From positions 336,577 through 400,576 of the forward strand of contig JACEFZ010027947.1 in NCBI GenBank assembly GCA_014155875.1: 64,000 bases of DNA. Direction: 5' to 3'. Under the pieces are notes generated by a model. The model was not told the origin of the DNA, did not search any database, and saw only the letters and a list, made by a program, of their open reading frames with translations. Positions 1-10,639 of this stretch are shown in pieces (position 1 is the stretch's first letter; each line of letters opens with the position of its first letter). This DNA is from Cepaea nemoralis (Eukaryota; Mollusca; Gastropoda; Stylommatophora; Helicidae). The position numbers and the translations under genes were made by a program.

Positions 1-24
1 GTATTATACATCTGTTGTCTGTCT

Positions 25-27
<3 letters not shown>

Positions 28-115
<88 letters not shown>

Positions 116-132
116 GTGCCTGTGTGTGTGTG
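28..132. repeat. (CT)n microsatellite running into (GT)n
   Basis: About 40 near-perfect CT dinucleotides are followed by a short GT run. The open frame through it (poly-Ser/Leu) is only the repeat read as codons. Confidence 0.97.
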
Positions 133-869
133 ATTTGCCTCTTTCTGTCTGTCTCTCACTTCTCATTCGAATGTATGTTGACCTTGATAATCATTAGAGA
201 TTGACAGGCAGCTGACTGTTAATCGAAGCATTCTCCTCCGAGTGACCAACACAACTCCCATCTCTTTTTCCCCCACCCCCTCCCAATCAGTATTCCATGT
301 GCTGAGATAATTTCATATTATGAATGATTTCCTTGTGTGTTAAAGACAGTAATGTTGATTTAATGGAGAAAAGTCCTGCTGCATTAATAACCCTGGTGAT
401 TTTGTTTTATCCATGCCTCAATAAATTATTGTAATTATTCTATGTCATGGATGATATTTGTAGTTCATATTACGTTAGTGAATATAATCCCTTAGTGTGG
501 TTTATGGTAGTGTTAATAACCAGTATCATATTAGTCTGTTACCTCAATTAGAGCTATAGCATTCCTAGCTACTTGGGGAGGGGGAGGTGTGAAAAAAAAA
601 AGGGGGGGGGGGGGGGGTTAGAGGTCCAACGTCCGTCTCTAGAATTGATCTGGCTCGACCTCAAGAGCGCTATGTGGGGGTGCGGGGGGGGGGGGGAGAG
701 AAAATAGTTAAGCAACACAGAACTGGTGTAATCGACCCCTAACACACTGAGAGAGACACTGAGGAGCGGGTCCGAGCACTTACGGACTGAATCGCTTAGT
801 GTGCAGGAGGATAACCTGACAACTAGTTAGATAGTTTGATTCTCGCAGAGGACCGGGCGGATATTTAAA
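133..869. other. No gene seen; G-rich homopolymer runs
   Basis: Unassigned sequence. It contains G homopolymers near 602-617 and 685-695 and no convincing coding frame, tRNA-like box or known element. Confidence 0.6.
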
Positions 870-1020
870 ATATATTGAGGTGAAGGAATTGGCGTCTAAC
901 CTTCTCAGATAAGGGCGAACAACTCAGAGGGCCCGCGTGTAATGTTAAAAATCCCTCGGCAGTTGGAAATAGAAAGGAGCAAGCCGAATAGGCCGCTGCT
1001 CAGGCTACATTTCAATCTAA
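870..1020 (+). repeat. SINE family S7, core fragment
   Basis: This piece matches the core of the fuller S7 copy at 55642-56040 (opposite strand) and the copy at 15535-15795. The shared part includes AGTTGGAAAT followed by an AAAGGAGCA-like block. It lacks a clear tRNA-like head and ends before a poly-C tract at about 1038-1051. Confidence 0.6.
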
Positions 1021-1173
1021 GAAAACCTAACGCAGCACCCCCCCCCCCCCTTCCCCCACCCCACCCCCTCATTAAACAAATATGTATAACATGCGTGATT
1101 GTGGTATTATCCATATGGTTTGAAGCTGGCTTGTGCTACAGTGTTCATATACTGTGCTGAGATTCTGCTTCAA

Positions 1174-1740
1174 TCAATCAATAAATAAATCAGGTGCCGT
1201 TCCACAATGAATGTTGGCTGCAATGGATCTCCAACACTGTCTGTCTTTCGCCCTGACTATACATTCTGTCAGATTGCTGTTCGTCTTTCCCCCGATGTTA
1301 TTTTCCCACTTGCATCGTTGTCTATCTCTTGCTCGCTTGCCTTAAACCTTTCCCTCCCGTATGGTTTTTATAAGAGTGTTATGTCTTTTATCGTGGCCGG
1401 AATATTTTACTTGTCTCTTTTTTGTTTCTTTCATCAACTCTCTTTTCATATCTAGTTTTTCTAGAACCTCTGTAGTTGATTGTTTTTGTTTCCATGAAAT
1501 ACGACACGTTCTCCTGTATATCTACATCTCCAAGGCCTCTATTCGACTTTCTAGTTGCTTGTTCAATGTCCAGACTTCCGCGTCATACAGTAGTGTTGAA
1601 TACACGTAAAATTTGACTATACTCATGTTTAATGCGTTGTTAATCTTTCTAAATGTTAATAGTGATTTCATGCTGCTGAAAGCATTTTGGCTTTTCCTAT
1701 TTTATGTTTGATTTATATTTCACTTTTGCCATCATCTGTT
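1174..1740 (-). pseudogene. RTE-clade retrotransposon ORF, C-terminal remnant
   Basis: On the minus strand one frame reads through the C-terminal part of an RTE-type endonuclease/reverse transcriptase polyprotein. Recognisable pieces in order are YDAEVWTLNKQLESRIEALE, RISWK, KKRQVKYSGH, KRHNTLIKTIREGKV, GKRARDRQ and AKDRQCWRSIAANIH. These match the usual C-terminal order of the family (thumb, then basic GKRxRGRQ tail, then WRxxVAN). Two in-frame stops (after ALEM and after EGKV) kill it. The 3' end has a short (TTGA)n-like tail near 1172-1191. The catalytic RT core is absent, so this is a 5'-truncated dead copy. A diverged copy in the same orientation lies at 12380-13100. Confidence 0.85.
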
Positions 1741-1914
1741 ATTACATGGAGATTCTCCTGATATGATATATAGAAGGGGACTGAAGCACTTATGAAGTAA
1801 TCAGTGTGCAATGAAAGTGAGCCTTTACCAGGCAAAAACGCCTGGACTAGGTAGAATCACAGTCGATGAATTCGAAGTATTGGGATCATGCTGAATAGAC
1901 AGACACAGGGTGCA

Positions 1915-2041
1915 TGTGAAAATATTGCCGTTCCAAGTTTTGTATTTACCTTTTATGTTGCATGAACTCCACAGAGGGTGAATACGAAACTTGGAACGGC
2001 AATATTTTCACAAACCCCACGGTCTTTAAAAATACACCCTA
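1915..2041. mobile_element. Short foldback MITE, copy 1
   Basis: The sequence folds back on itself. The left arm contains GAAAATATTGCCGTTCCAAG and the right arm contains its reverse complement ending near 2012. The outer right end (ACACCCT) pairs with AGGGTG on the left. A second copy of about 160 bp in opposite orientation lies at 52559-52718, which supports a mobile unit. The left arm here is shorter than in the second copy. No coding capacity, so a non-autonomous DNA transposon is the likely identity; superfamily not assigned. Confidence 0.75.
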
Positions 2042-2264
2042 TATAATAACTGATTCAGTGCCAAACAACAAGTAGGGTTGGGCCAGACAAGGTACAAAAT
2101 CAAATGATCAAGTATTATAATGTAAATGTCTGTTTCCTGAACATTGAAAATGCGGAAGATACCATGAAACAAAACAATTAACACGATGGTTCTAGTATGG
2201 CGATAAATCGTTATTCTGTCAAAATAGGTGGTCACATGTTGCGATATAACATCCTTCGACACTG
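2042..2264. other. No feature recognised
   Basis: Unassigned AT-rich sequence between the MITE and the RTE remnant. It may be more decayed RTE sequence, but no motif can be read. Confidence 0.4.
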
Positions 2265-3245
2265 AATCAGTTATGTAAACTGTTAAATGGTACTTACAAC
2301 GATGGATACACACATAATGATGTGATGACATTTCTACAGAAATTGATGGTAAATATATTCTAACACTTGACCTCAAATCATGTTATCAAACTCCTACTCA
2401 GAATTATAAAGAGAATAACATGAAAGAGAATAAAGATGGAAATGAGTGGAAACCAATATGGGATTGAGGAAGGGAAAGGAAAACATAATGCAGTATACAC
2501 ATTACGAACAGTGATGGAGAGACCAACTAAGATGTTTAAAAAATGACCTATAATTGCCCTTTATAAATTGCACCAAAATATTTGACAACGTGAAAGATGA
2601 TGAAATGATGAAAATGTTGGAGGATATTAAAATGTATGGGATAGATGCCAGAATAATGCAACACATTTACTGGAACAAGAGCACCAATTAACATGAAAAA
2701 AAAGAGGGCAGTTATGAACATAAATAGCAAGGCGTAAGATGAGGATCTGTTTTGTCGACGACTACTTCTTTTGTCTCTAAAGCGTAATAATTATGAGAGA
2801 GATTAAAGATAGACCAGGAAAGCGATCTGGGCATTATTATTTAGATAATCTATGTTATGCAGATGACAGTTCTTGATAGATGAAAACGCAATAGATTTGC
2901 AATAACTGTTGGACGTTGTTGAAATAGGCTGTTGGACCTTGTAGCAGTAGAAAGTGCAAGCAAGGGACTTTCTTGAATATAAAGAAAACAAAAATAATGG
3001 TTATATAAAAACTAGATTATATCAAAATGTGATTTAATAATAGAAAGAAAAAGAAATGCTTAACCAAGTCAATAAATTCGTATATTTAGGGGCCATATGG
3101 GGTGGAAGATTTGAGGCAGAGATTAAGAGCAGAAGTGGCCAAGCAAAAGATGCATTTCAGGAATTGCAAAACTATCTGACATAATACATCACTGTCATTG
3201 AATGTCAGAAAAAGAGTACTTAAATATGATATCGGGCGTCGTCTG
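2265..3245 (+). pseudogene. RTE-clade retrotransposon, decayed reverse transcriptase and C-terminus
   Basis: Read across frames, the RT-domain order of RTE-type elements is visible: KLLNGTYNDGYTHNDV, then LLLRIIKRI, GNQYGIEEGKG (normally QFGFRKGKGT), NAVYTLRTVMERPT, then KMLEDIKMYGIDARIMQHIY, then KFVYLGAIWGGRFEAEIKSR and NVRKRVLKYDIG. Many stops and frameshifts separate these pieces, and the YADD motif cannot be read intact. The copy runs straight into the (CTT)n tract at 3258. Its last residues therefore form the first 22 codons of the open frame that continues into the next element. Confidence 0.85.
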
Positions 3246-3257
3246 CTGTTTGTCAGT

Positions 3258-3297
3258 TCTTTTTCTTCTTCTTCTTCTTCTTCTTCTTCTTCTTCTT

Positions 3298-3328
<31 letters not shown>

Positions 3329-3369
3329 TTCTTCTTCTTCTTCTTCTTCTTCTTCTTCTTCTTCTTCTT
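3258..3369. repeat. (CTT)n microsatellite
   Basis: About 36 trinucleotides with one TTA interruption near 3328. Read on the + strand it gives a poly-serine run inside a long open frame. It separates the RTE remnant from the I-type element. Confidence 0.97.
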
Positions 3370-3428
3370 TCGTTCGCTTGAAATATGTCTATAACTGCAA
3401 TGCTGTCTCTTGTATGAATTTAACCATC

Positions 3429-4547
3429 ATGTCACAAATCAAAATTAATCGTTATGGTGCTAATCCCGCGAAGTCCCATCAGGCGGCGATAGTGCCGGGC
3501 CCCCTGCCTCGAGGGGGTCAACCCATGACTACTGGTGGTCACCTTCCCCTGTGCTGTGGAGTCAAGGCACAGAGGAGTAGGTTAAGAGCTATTGACCAAA
3601 TACCCCGGACACTCAACATACTACAGTGGAATGCCGAAGGAGTTTACAAAAAGGAAGTCTCCCTAACACAGCGTCTTCATAAAGATAGAATAGATGTGGC
3701 ATGCATTCAAGAGACACACCTCAACGCCAATCACAAATTCTCAGTCAGAGGATATCAGGCCACACGTTTCGACCGCGAAGGACACAAAGGAAGAGTTCTA
3801 ATACTTACACGAAATACAATACCTTGCAGCGAAGTATCTGTGATCTCTGACAACCAAACGGAAATTATAGGTGTTGATATAATGATTAAGGACGTGAAAA
3901 TAAAAATCTACAATCTGTATAGCCCAGCAGATAAGGTCCTTACACTCTCAAACATGAAAATAACTGACACAAACTGCATTATTGTCGGAGACTTTAATAG
4001 CCGTTCAGAAAGATGGGGATATCCAAATACTGACAAAAAAGGAGATGAATTGGAGGACTGGGAAATAGACTCAAATCTCCATCTACTCAACAAAGTGGAT
4101 GACACACCGAGCTTCTACTCCAGAAGATGGCTTACCACTTCTACTCCAGACTTAGCTTTCTGCACAGGAGACATCCTCCACAAAATCGATCGCCATGTGC
4201 TGGACCAATTAGCAGGTAGTGACCACAGACCAATCGAGCTTGTAATGAATATGGAGTATGTTCCACAGGAGCAAAAGCCCTTGCCCCGCTGGAATTACAA
4301 ACGAGCAGATTGGGACAGATTTGCCATACTAACAGACAAATATTGTGAAAACATAAATACACGATATGGCAACATAAAGCAAATGGTGGAAAGTCTAAAC
4401 AGAGCGATAATACAGGCAGCCACTGAGTCCATTCCAAGAGGAGCGAGGAAAAATTACAAACCATACTGGACTGAAGAACTACAAAGTTTGGAGGACAAAG
4501 TTGAAGATACCAGGAAGACAGCAGAGAGAGAGAAAACAAACAATTGA
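3429..4547 (+). pseudogene. Retrotransposon ORF2, endonuclease (EEP) part
   Basis: The open frame formally begins at 3198, but its first residues are RTE remnant plus microsatellite. The first methionine belonging to this element is probably at 3429 (MSQIKINRYG). The endonuclease would nick target DNA to prime reverse transcription. Catalytic positions are all present, numbered from the 3198 frame: N145 in QWNAEG, E172 in CIQETH, D265 and N267 in VGDFNS, and S341-D342-H343 in AGSDHRPI, with TPDLAF between. The frame ends at a stop at 4545-4547. The homologous sequence carries on in the frame of the next entry, so a small indel between about 4510 and 4545 broke the polyprotein. No selection for function is implied: the downstream RT is dead. 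Confidence 0.92.
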
Positions 4548-6531
4548 AGCGAACATCTCTCTCAAAGCCATCTCAGCAATATATAAAAGAACAGTAAATC
4601 AAACAATAAGAGATTGTTGGAGGGAAAAAACAGAAAACCTGAATTTTGACAGGGATGGAAACAAACTATGGAAACTAGTGAAAGCCATGAACAATGAAGG
4701 ACCTAGAAACAAACAAATAACAATTAAACAAGGAAATGCCTTGCTTACAGGAAAAAAGGCTGCAAATGCACTAATGGAACAGTATGCAAATGCAAACCAC
4801 ATTGATATTACAACCGAACAGAAGAAAGCAATCAAAGACAAACAGATACATCATATAAATACAGAGACAGCAGCAGAACATATGATGGCAAATTTAACAA
4901 TGGAAGAAATGGAACAGGCAATGAATACCCTAAAGAAGAAGAAATCACCAGGAAAGGATGGAATCACAAATGAAATGCTAATAGTACTAGGCACCAAGGC
5001 AAAGAAGAAACTACTAGCAGTCCTAAATAACAGCTGGAAGAGAGAAATAGTCCCACAGGCATGGAAGGAAGCTATACTAATACCAGTCCCAAAGAAAGGA
5101 AAAAACCTGGAAGAACCAAATGGCTTTCGACCTATCAGTCTACTTAGCTGTGTAGGAAAATTAATGAAACGCATTATCAATGGCAGGCTAACATGGCATC
5201 TGGAAGAAAACAATCTCTTAACACTACACCAAGCAGGATTAAGAAAGTACAGATCCACTGAAGATCAAATAACCTATATAGCTCAGGAAATAGAGAATGC
5301 CTTCCAAGAGAAAAAACACACACTAGCAGTCTGGATAGATTTAGAAAAAGCATTTGATAAAGTATGGAAGGAAGGACTGAAAGTAAAACTGCAAAAAATG
5401 CATGTTTGTGGAAAAATGTATAAATGGATCAGCCACTACCTTGAGAACAGAACTGCCAGGACAAAAGTACAAAGACAAACAAGAAAAATGATGCTGTTGG
5501 AGCAAGGTGTCCCCCAAGGAGGAGTTCTTTCACCAACGTTATTCCTAGCATATATAAATGACGTCAGGGAAAATTTTCCAGCCAGAGTACACACATCCTC
5601 CTTTGCAGTTGACCTAGCCATATGGACATCTGAAGAATATATTAGTACAGCTAACAGCAGAATACAGCAAGCCTTATTAGCGCTAGAGGACTGCTCAAAA
5701 TCATGGCTAGTGAAGATAAGTGAGGATAAAACAACATGCACAGTGTTCTCCCTCTCAAATAAAACTCAGCAACCTAAGCTGGTATTGAATGGAAAAATAT
5801 TGCGCCTTGAAGAAAATCCAAACTATATAGGAGTCACCTTTGATCGTCGCCTGACATGGAAGACACAGGTTGAGAAAAATCGAACAAGAGCAAGGCATAG
5901 AATGGCAATCATGAAAAAGCTTGCTGGTACAACGTGGGGATCAGATGAGAAAGTTCTCAAGAAGTTATATACTGGACGGGTGAGGCCAGTACTGGAATAT
6001 GGCATTGCAGCTTGGGCAACAGCAGCTAAGTCAAACTTTAACAAAATAAGTAGAGTCCAAAATCAAGGAATGCGAATCATAACTGGAAGCCTGAAGACAA
6101 CGCCTATTAATGAATTAGAAAATATCACTTGTTTACAACCAATGCAGGATAGAAGAGATAGCAGAGCCCAGCAACAAGCTGAAAAATTTAGAAGATTTAA
6201 TGGTTTTGGAAAAGGAAGACTGAGGCGTAGCAACTTTGTAGAAACTGCAAAACGAAAGATTAGGGCAGATCTCATACTTAACATATCAACAGTCAAGCCT
6301 ATTTACAATGCACACAACTTCCCAGCTTGGAGACAGCAGCAACTGCCTGAGATGATAGAAAACATTCCTGGTATTGAGAAAAAGAACACTCAGAATGAAA
6401 CCGAAAGAAGAGAAATAACCCTAAACTACATAAAACAGCATTACCCAAGCAGCAATTGGACCCATGCATATACAGATGGATCAGCCAAAGATTCAATTAA
6501 AAATGGAGGAGGAGGAATTTCCTTAATTTAA
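4501..6531 (+). pseudogene. Retrotransposon ORF2, reverse transcriptase part
   Basis: 676 codons open from 4501; the true start was upstream in the other frame. It would copy element RNA into DNA at the nicked target. RT motifs are clear: ILIPVPKKGK and GFRPISLLS (fingers), HQAGLRKYRSTEDQ, motif A IDLEKAFD (D280), motif B QGVPQGGVLSP (from residue 335), and motif C. Motif C reads FAVD at residues 368-371 (GTT at 5608-5610) where the family has FADD or YADD, so one catalytic aspartate is lost. The thumb continues to VKPIYNAHNFPAW. RNase H starts at AYTDGSAKDS (D659) and is cut by a TAA at 6529-6531 in an otherwise continuous frame. Confidence 0.93.
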
Positions 6532-7256
6532 AAAAATGGAGTGATAAAAACACAGTCAGTGGCAACTGGAAAATTTTCAAGTAACTTCAAAGCGGAGGTA
6601 GAGGCTTTGAAAACTGCAGCAGAAATGCTCTTGATGGAGGAAAATAAAGAGAAGCAAATAGCTATCTTCACAGATGCAAAGTCAGCTGTCTCAATACTGA
6701 AGAGCAAAAACAGCACAGAACTAGCTGACCTAAGAGCAGCACTCCATGGTCTATGCCAGAAATCCAAAAAAGTTGTAATACAGTGGATCCCATCACATTG
6801 CAGTATACCTGGAAATGAAGAGGCTGACAAACTAGCAAAATAGGGTGGACGATTACCACAGCCTGACATAGACATAACCTATAATGAGGCAAAAAGGTTT
6901 ATAAAAAGCACTTAAAGAACCAAATGGGAATCAGAGCATCCAGGCCACCAGAAGGATGATGCATATTACAAACTCGACCGAAGAGAACAACTAGCAATCT
7001 TCAGACTCCGCATAGGACATAACAGGCTGAAACACCACTTGTTCAATAAACTAAAGATATAGGAGATACCGATGAATGTAATTGTGGAACTGGTAAAATG
7101 ACAGCTAAACATTTGCTGCAGGAATGCCTAATATATGCTGAACAGAGAAAGATATTTTGGCCCACGCCTGCTTCATTTGAGGACAAGCTCTATGGAGATA
7201 TCAACAAGCTCAAGTTGACTGCAGCTTACTTTAACTACATTCAGGTTGACATCTAA
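6532..7256 (+). pseudogene. Retrotransposon ORF2, RNase H and C-terminal CxC-H-C tail
   Basis: This continues in the frame of the RT after its stop. RNase H residues are visible: E in KAEVEALKTA, D in FTDAKSAV, and PSHCSIPGNEEADKLAK. Further stops occur at 6841 (TAG) and 6913 (TAA). After LRIGHNRLKHHLFNKLKI a one-base shift near 7058 moves to another frame. That frame gives ECNCGTGKMTAKHLLQEC (a C-x-C-x8-H-x4-C motif) and ends at TAA 7254-7256. The same Cys/His motif occurs in the second I-type remnant at 8066-8510, so it is a family feature rather than chance. RNase H in this group removes element RNA from the hybrid. Confidence 0.9.
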
Positions 7257-7319
7257 AGGTGCATGAAGATGTATTTAGACTGCCACACTTCATACCACAG
7301 GTATGTCGGTTACAAAAGC

Positions 7320-7607
7320 GTCCCAGAGGCATGAAATGGAATATTGCTTGGATAGCAAATCCATTACGTGGAAAGTCCGAATCAAAAGCTCACTGTGTTG
7401 GCTTCGTAAAAGGTGGAAAAAGTGTCCTAGTGACACGAAATGGAATATTGCTTGGATAGCAAATTCATTACGTGAAAAGTCCGAATCGAAAGCTCACTGT
7501 GTGGGCTTCATAACAGGTGGAAAAAGTGTCCTAGTGGCACGAAATGGAATATTGCTTGGATAGCAAATCCATTATGTGGAAAGTCTTAATCGAAAGCTCA
7601 CTGTGGA
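7320..7607 (+). repeat. 104-bp tandem repeat, about 2.7 copies, in the element 3' region
   Basis: The block beginning GAAATGGAATATTGCTTGGA recurs at 7333, 7437 and 7541, an exact 104-bp period. Copies differ by a few substitutions and small indels. It starts about 65 bp after the ORF2 stop, so it is most simply the 3' UTR of the I-type element. Confidence 0.93.
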
Positions 7608-8063
7608 TGTCATCTGCAGACTGCATTCTTCTGGTTTCCGGAGAACCAGCCTATGGTGAACGGAAGGCCCAATATACGGAAGTGAGGCTAAGCAGCCATG
7701 TGCAGGACGTGACGATTCCTTGGGTGAGCCCAGTACCAGAGCGCTGTGTGATGGCTCTGCAAGTATGGAAGCCTCCTTGGATGGCGGGGAATGCCCGTGC
7801 TCTGCCCCTGCCTTCCCTTGAGGGCTGACCAGGATGTCTTTGGCTGTTCTATATGGGCCAGCTAGGATGGGGGATAACACCACAACAGTGAGATTCAAAC
7901 GTCCTAAGAAACCCCCGGGAAGGTTAACCCGGTCAACAAATGCCCGCAGAAGTCGGATGTGTCGGCCTTACGGCGCAAGAATGCAGCTCTGCTGTAAACA
8001 AGCACAACGCAGTCACATCCGAAGAAAAAAAAATCTGGATGAACGCAGAAGAAGAAGAAGTAT
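7608..8063 (+). mobile_element. Retroposon family N3, (GAA)n-tailed 3' end
   Basis: The last 150 bp (about 7914-8063) match nearly base for base an independent insertion on the other strand at 35017-35161. That insertion has a 14-bp target-site duplication and the same (GAA)n tail. The upstream 300 bp here is probably more of the same element, a 5'-longer copy. No coding domain is recognised, so it could be a LINE 3' UTR or a SINE. It directly abuts the 3' end of the minus-strand I-type remnant. Confidence 0.75.
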
Positions 8064-8065
8064 GA

Positions 8066-8510
8066 ATTTAACTGTCTTTTTCAGTTCACACAGCGGTCCA
8101 TAGAGTCTATCTTCCACTGTCTTCTCTCTAGGCCAGAAGGTTTGCCTAGATGTTATATTTTGGGCAGTCTTGGAGTATGTGCTCTGCTGTCTGCGACGCC
8201 AATCCACATGTGCACATGGCTGTTTCACCAATCTTGAATTTTGTATACATGTGATTGCGTATTCTATTGTGTCCTGTTCTGAGGCGCAGAATAATGACTT
8301 GTTCTGGTCTGTCCATAATGTGGTAGTCATCTTGAGCAGGTTTTGGTGGCTTTCTGATTGATTTGATCAATCTTTTGGTGGTATGTAACGGGCACATTAG
8401 GCTGTTCTTCTTTGGCTCCTTCCTTAGCCAATTGATCAGCTCTGTCCTGTTTGTCAGTGAATCTTGGAATGTGAACCAACAAGAGTGTGAAGCCAGCGGA
8501 GACTTTTGAT
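8066..8510 (-). pseudogene. I/Jockey-type retrotransposon, RNase H C-terminal fragment
   Basis: Minus-strand frames give VGSHSKIH, DRADQLAKEGAKEEQPN (end of RNase H), then ILRLRTGHNRIRNHMYTKFK, then MCTCGLASQTAEHILQDC (C-x-C-x8-H-x4-C). After a frameshift comes FWPREKTVEDRLYGPL. The order and the Cys/His motif match the C-terminus of the larger copy at 6.5-7.26 kb, but the residues differ enough to be another subfamily. The 3' end is cut at about 8066 where the N3 (GAA)n tail begins. Confidence 0.85.
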
Positions 8511-8514
8511 GCGA

Positions 8515-8825
8515 ATGCTGCGAATACCTTACACAGCCAAAGTAATTAACAACAGTTGCCTAGAAGAAGTTAATAAAAGTAAGACATTATACACAAATAT
8601 AAGAAAGAGACAGTCTTCTATTAGGAAGTGAGACACTGGAAAAAGTCAAATGGTGACGACTGAAAGATCAGCAGGAGAAGAGGCAGAGGCAAACCGAGAA
8701 AAATGATGTTTGATGATCTAAGACAGTGGCGTGGAGAAACATCATCAGTAGAATTGATCCAAAACACCAGGGACACGAGATCTGTGGAGAGACATGAACG
8801 CATACGTCACTTTGCTGATGATGAT
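8515..8825 (+). pseudogene. RTE-clade retrotransposon, C-terminal remnant
   Basis: Plus-strand frames read RIPYTAKVINNSCLEEVN, TLYTNIRKRQSS, then after a frameshift RRGRGKPRKMMFDDLRQWRG, SSVELIQNTRDTRSVERH. These match the usual RTE tail (RIPWTAxxxNEEVL, TIRKRQ, GRGRQREKMLDDLxRWxG, RDRxxWRDM). The coding end runs into GAT/GATG triplets (8815-8838) and a CA run. Confidence 0.83.
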
Positions 8826-9764
8826 TATGTTGATGATGTGTGTGCACGCACACACACACAAATAAACATACAAACGCCGAACAATCCAATATTTTAACAT
8901 GTAAAGTTGCAGCATTGGTTATCACATCCAGACCCCGGACATGCCTAGTACGGCAGTCAAAACCATCATATCGTCTAATGCACTTGCTATTATCCGAATG
9001 TGCCGTTTACGATAACGTAAAAAAAAAAGTCACGGCGTTGAACATCGATGACAGATGAACGGAAATTTCATCGCTTCCAGGTCCACTCCGGGCTGCATTA
9101 TCAGACAACAATGAAAACCAATAGCCAAACCATTTTCTGGTATTGAACGGCGCGTTCTGTCTTGTTCTTTCTGTCTCTTTCTTGTTCCTGCTCGTCTACA
9201 GCCTGGGCAGTCTTGTATGGTTGAGTTTTAATAAATGTCGTGATAAATTATGAGAGCTAGACAGCTGCGCGCCTGTAGTGTCTTAGTGAATGCATATCAC
9301 ACAATATTACAAGTCGCCTGTGCTCGCTGGAAACATGCCTGGTTGTTATCATTTGGGCTGTATTACACATAGTTCGTGAAACTGCCCATTTCATAAATTG
9401 GCTGTATGTGTTTCCATTGGTTGACTGCTTTCTTGGATTCCTGTTTTAGATTTATTTTAGTTCTTGGCATGTTTACGTTGGTGATTATGTACACGCAAGC
9501 CCAGTTTGTTGTATGTTTTTTGACTGGTTTGTATTGACACATATTCAGTTTTTTGACTGGATCGTATTGATGCATATTACCTCAGTTTTTGTTTTCGCTT
9601 GTTCATTTCATGGATGAAGAGGCTAGTTCATGAAATTGGCAGACTATTGGCGCAGTTCGTGAAATGGACAAGAGTTTATGGACATTTTGTCTAGCTTGTG
9701 AAACGGGCAATAAAAGTTATAGTTTACGGTTTGGGCTGAACTTTGTCTAGGTCACGGAATGAAC
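8826..9764. other. No gene seen; weak internal repetition
   Basis: No recognisable coding sequence. Between 9360 and 9720 the motif GTTCGTGAAA and variants recur several times. A roughly 40-bp block containing TTTTTTGACTGG occurs twice at 9508-9585. This suggests an old, decayed tandem repeat. Confidence 0.5.
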
Positions 9765-9950
9765 AGGAAGCTGCGATACCTCAGTGACAAGCACACTTGG
9801 CTGCTGACCTTGTTGTCATGTTTTAGAGTCCCCATCAAGGCTGATTTGTAAAATCGACCTGGACTCCCACGTCGACCCAGTCTAATGTATGTACAAGGAG
9901 CTCTCTTGGGAAGCAAAGGCTGCCGTCGGTATAGTGACGAAATCACAATT
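9765..9950 (+). repeat. SINE family S3, 3' body fragment
   Basis: The block AAATCGACCTGGACTCCCA and the later TCTTGGGAAG...GCCGCCGTCGGTATAGTGAC-like stretch correspond to 59380-59480. They also match the body of S3 copies such as 35708-35900. No tRNA-like head is evident here. Confidence 0.55.
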
Positions 9951-10139
9951 GGTTTATAAAAATATGGGGGTAGCACCATATACCAAAGGCGGCCCAAGGC
10001 TGTAAATGGGTCCGGTACTTAACTTTTCAATGGAACGAGCATTTTCTCAAACTAAGTGCAATATTTCGACCACATTTCTGGTTCGACCGGCTTCTAAATT
10101 GCAGGGTAGTTTAAATTGTATACCTAATTATCCTCTAGC

Positions 10140-10295
10140 AGACAGCGTGGCCGAAAGGATAAGAGCCATCTAGCTCATTGTTGACATATCGTTCATAAAG
10201 CAATGGCAAACTAATTAACGAAAAATTGATTAGAAGATCAATCTGGTATTGGGGTTGACCGCAACCTCTTGCAAAGGACATGCAACATTTCCTGT
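10140..10295 (+). repeat. SINE family S1, degenerate copy
   Basis: It contains the S1 core AAAGCAATGGCAAACTA followed by the tail GGGGTTGACCGCAAC...AAAGGACATGCAAC. The head resembles a tRNA A-box region (GTGGCCGAAAGG). Confidence 0.6.
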
Positions 10296-10639
10296 GTGTT
10301 AATTATCCTCTTTGTTTTAGATGGAAACGTCGACTAGGAATTGAACTGGTCAGATCGCCTCGTAAAGCCATGACCCAACTCATTAAAGTTATGGGATTTT
10401 CTCATGTTGATGCAGAGTGAACCCCATCTTTAAGTTTTCAAATATAATTAACATGATACGATAAGGATAAGATAAATAAAACAATAGAAATACATGTATA
10501 AGGCAGAATAAAATTGGTTACGAACGGCATAAAATATTGAACTAAATTATATGAAAGATATTTTAAAACATGCAGACAAATCGGTGATTTGGCAAGCAGA
10601 AAAATAAGATTAAACACATGGTGTTTAAAATTGAAAAAA

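Larger units (their letters stand above)
3400..7607 (+). mobile_element. I/Jockey-superfamily non-LTR retrotransposon, nearly full ORF2, inactive
   Basis: The element carries, in order, an apurinic-type endonuclease (EEP), reverse transcriptase, RNase H, a CxC...H...C tail motif and a 3' region with 104-bp tandem repeats. EEP plus RNase H in one ORF2 is typical of the I group of non-LTR elements. No ORF1 (gag-like) is visible upstream, where an RTE remnant and (CTT)n adjoin it, so the copy is 5'-truncated or the target lay there. No clear target-site duplication or poly-A was found. Lesions: frameshift near 4530, stops at 6529, 6841 and 6913, frameshift near 7058, and a mutated RT active site. 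The exact clade needs a phylogeny. Confidence 0.9.
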
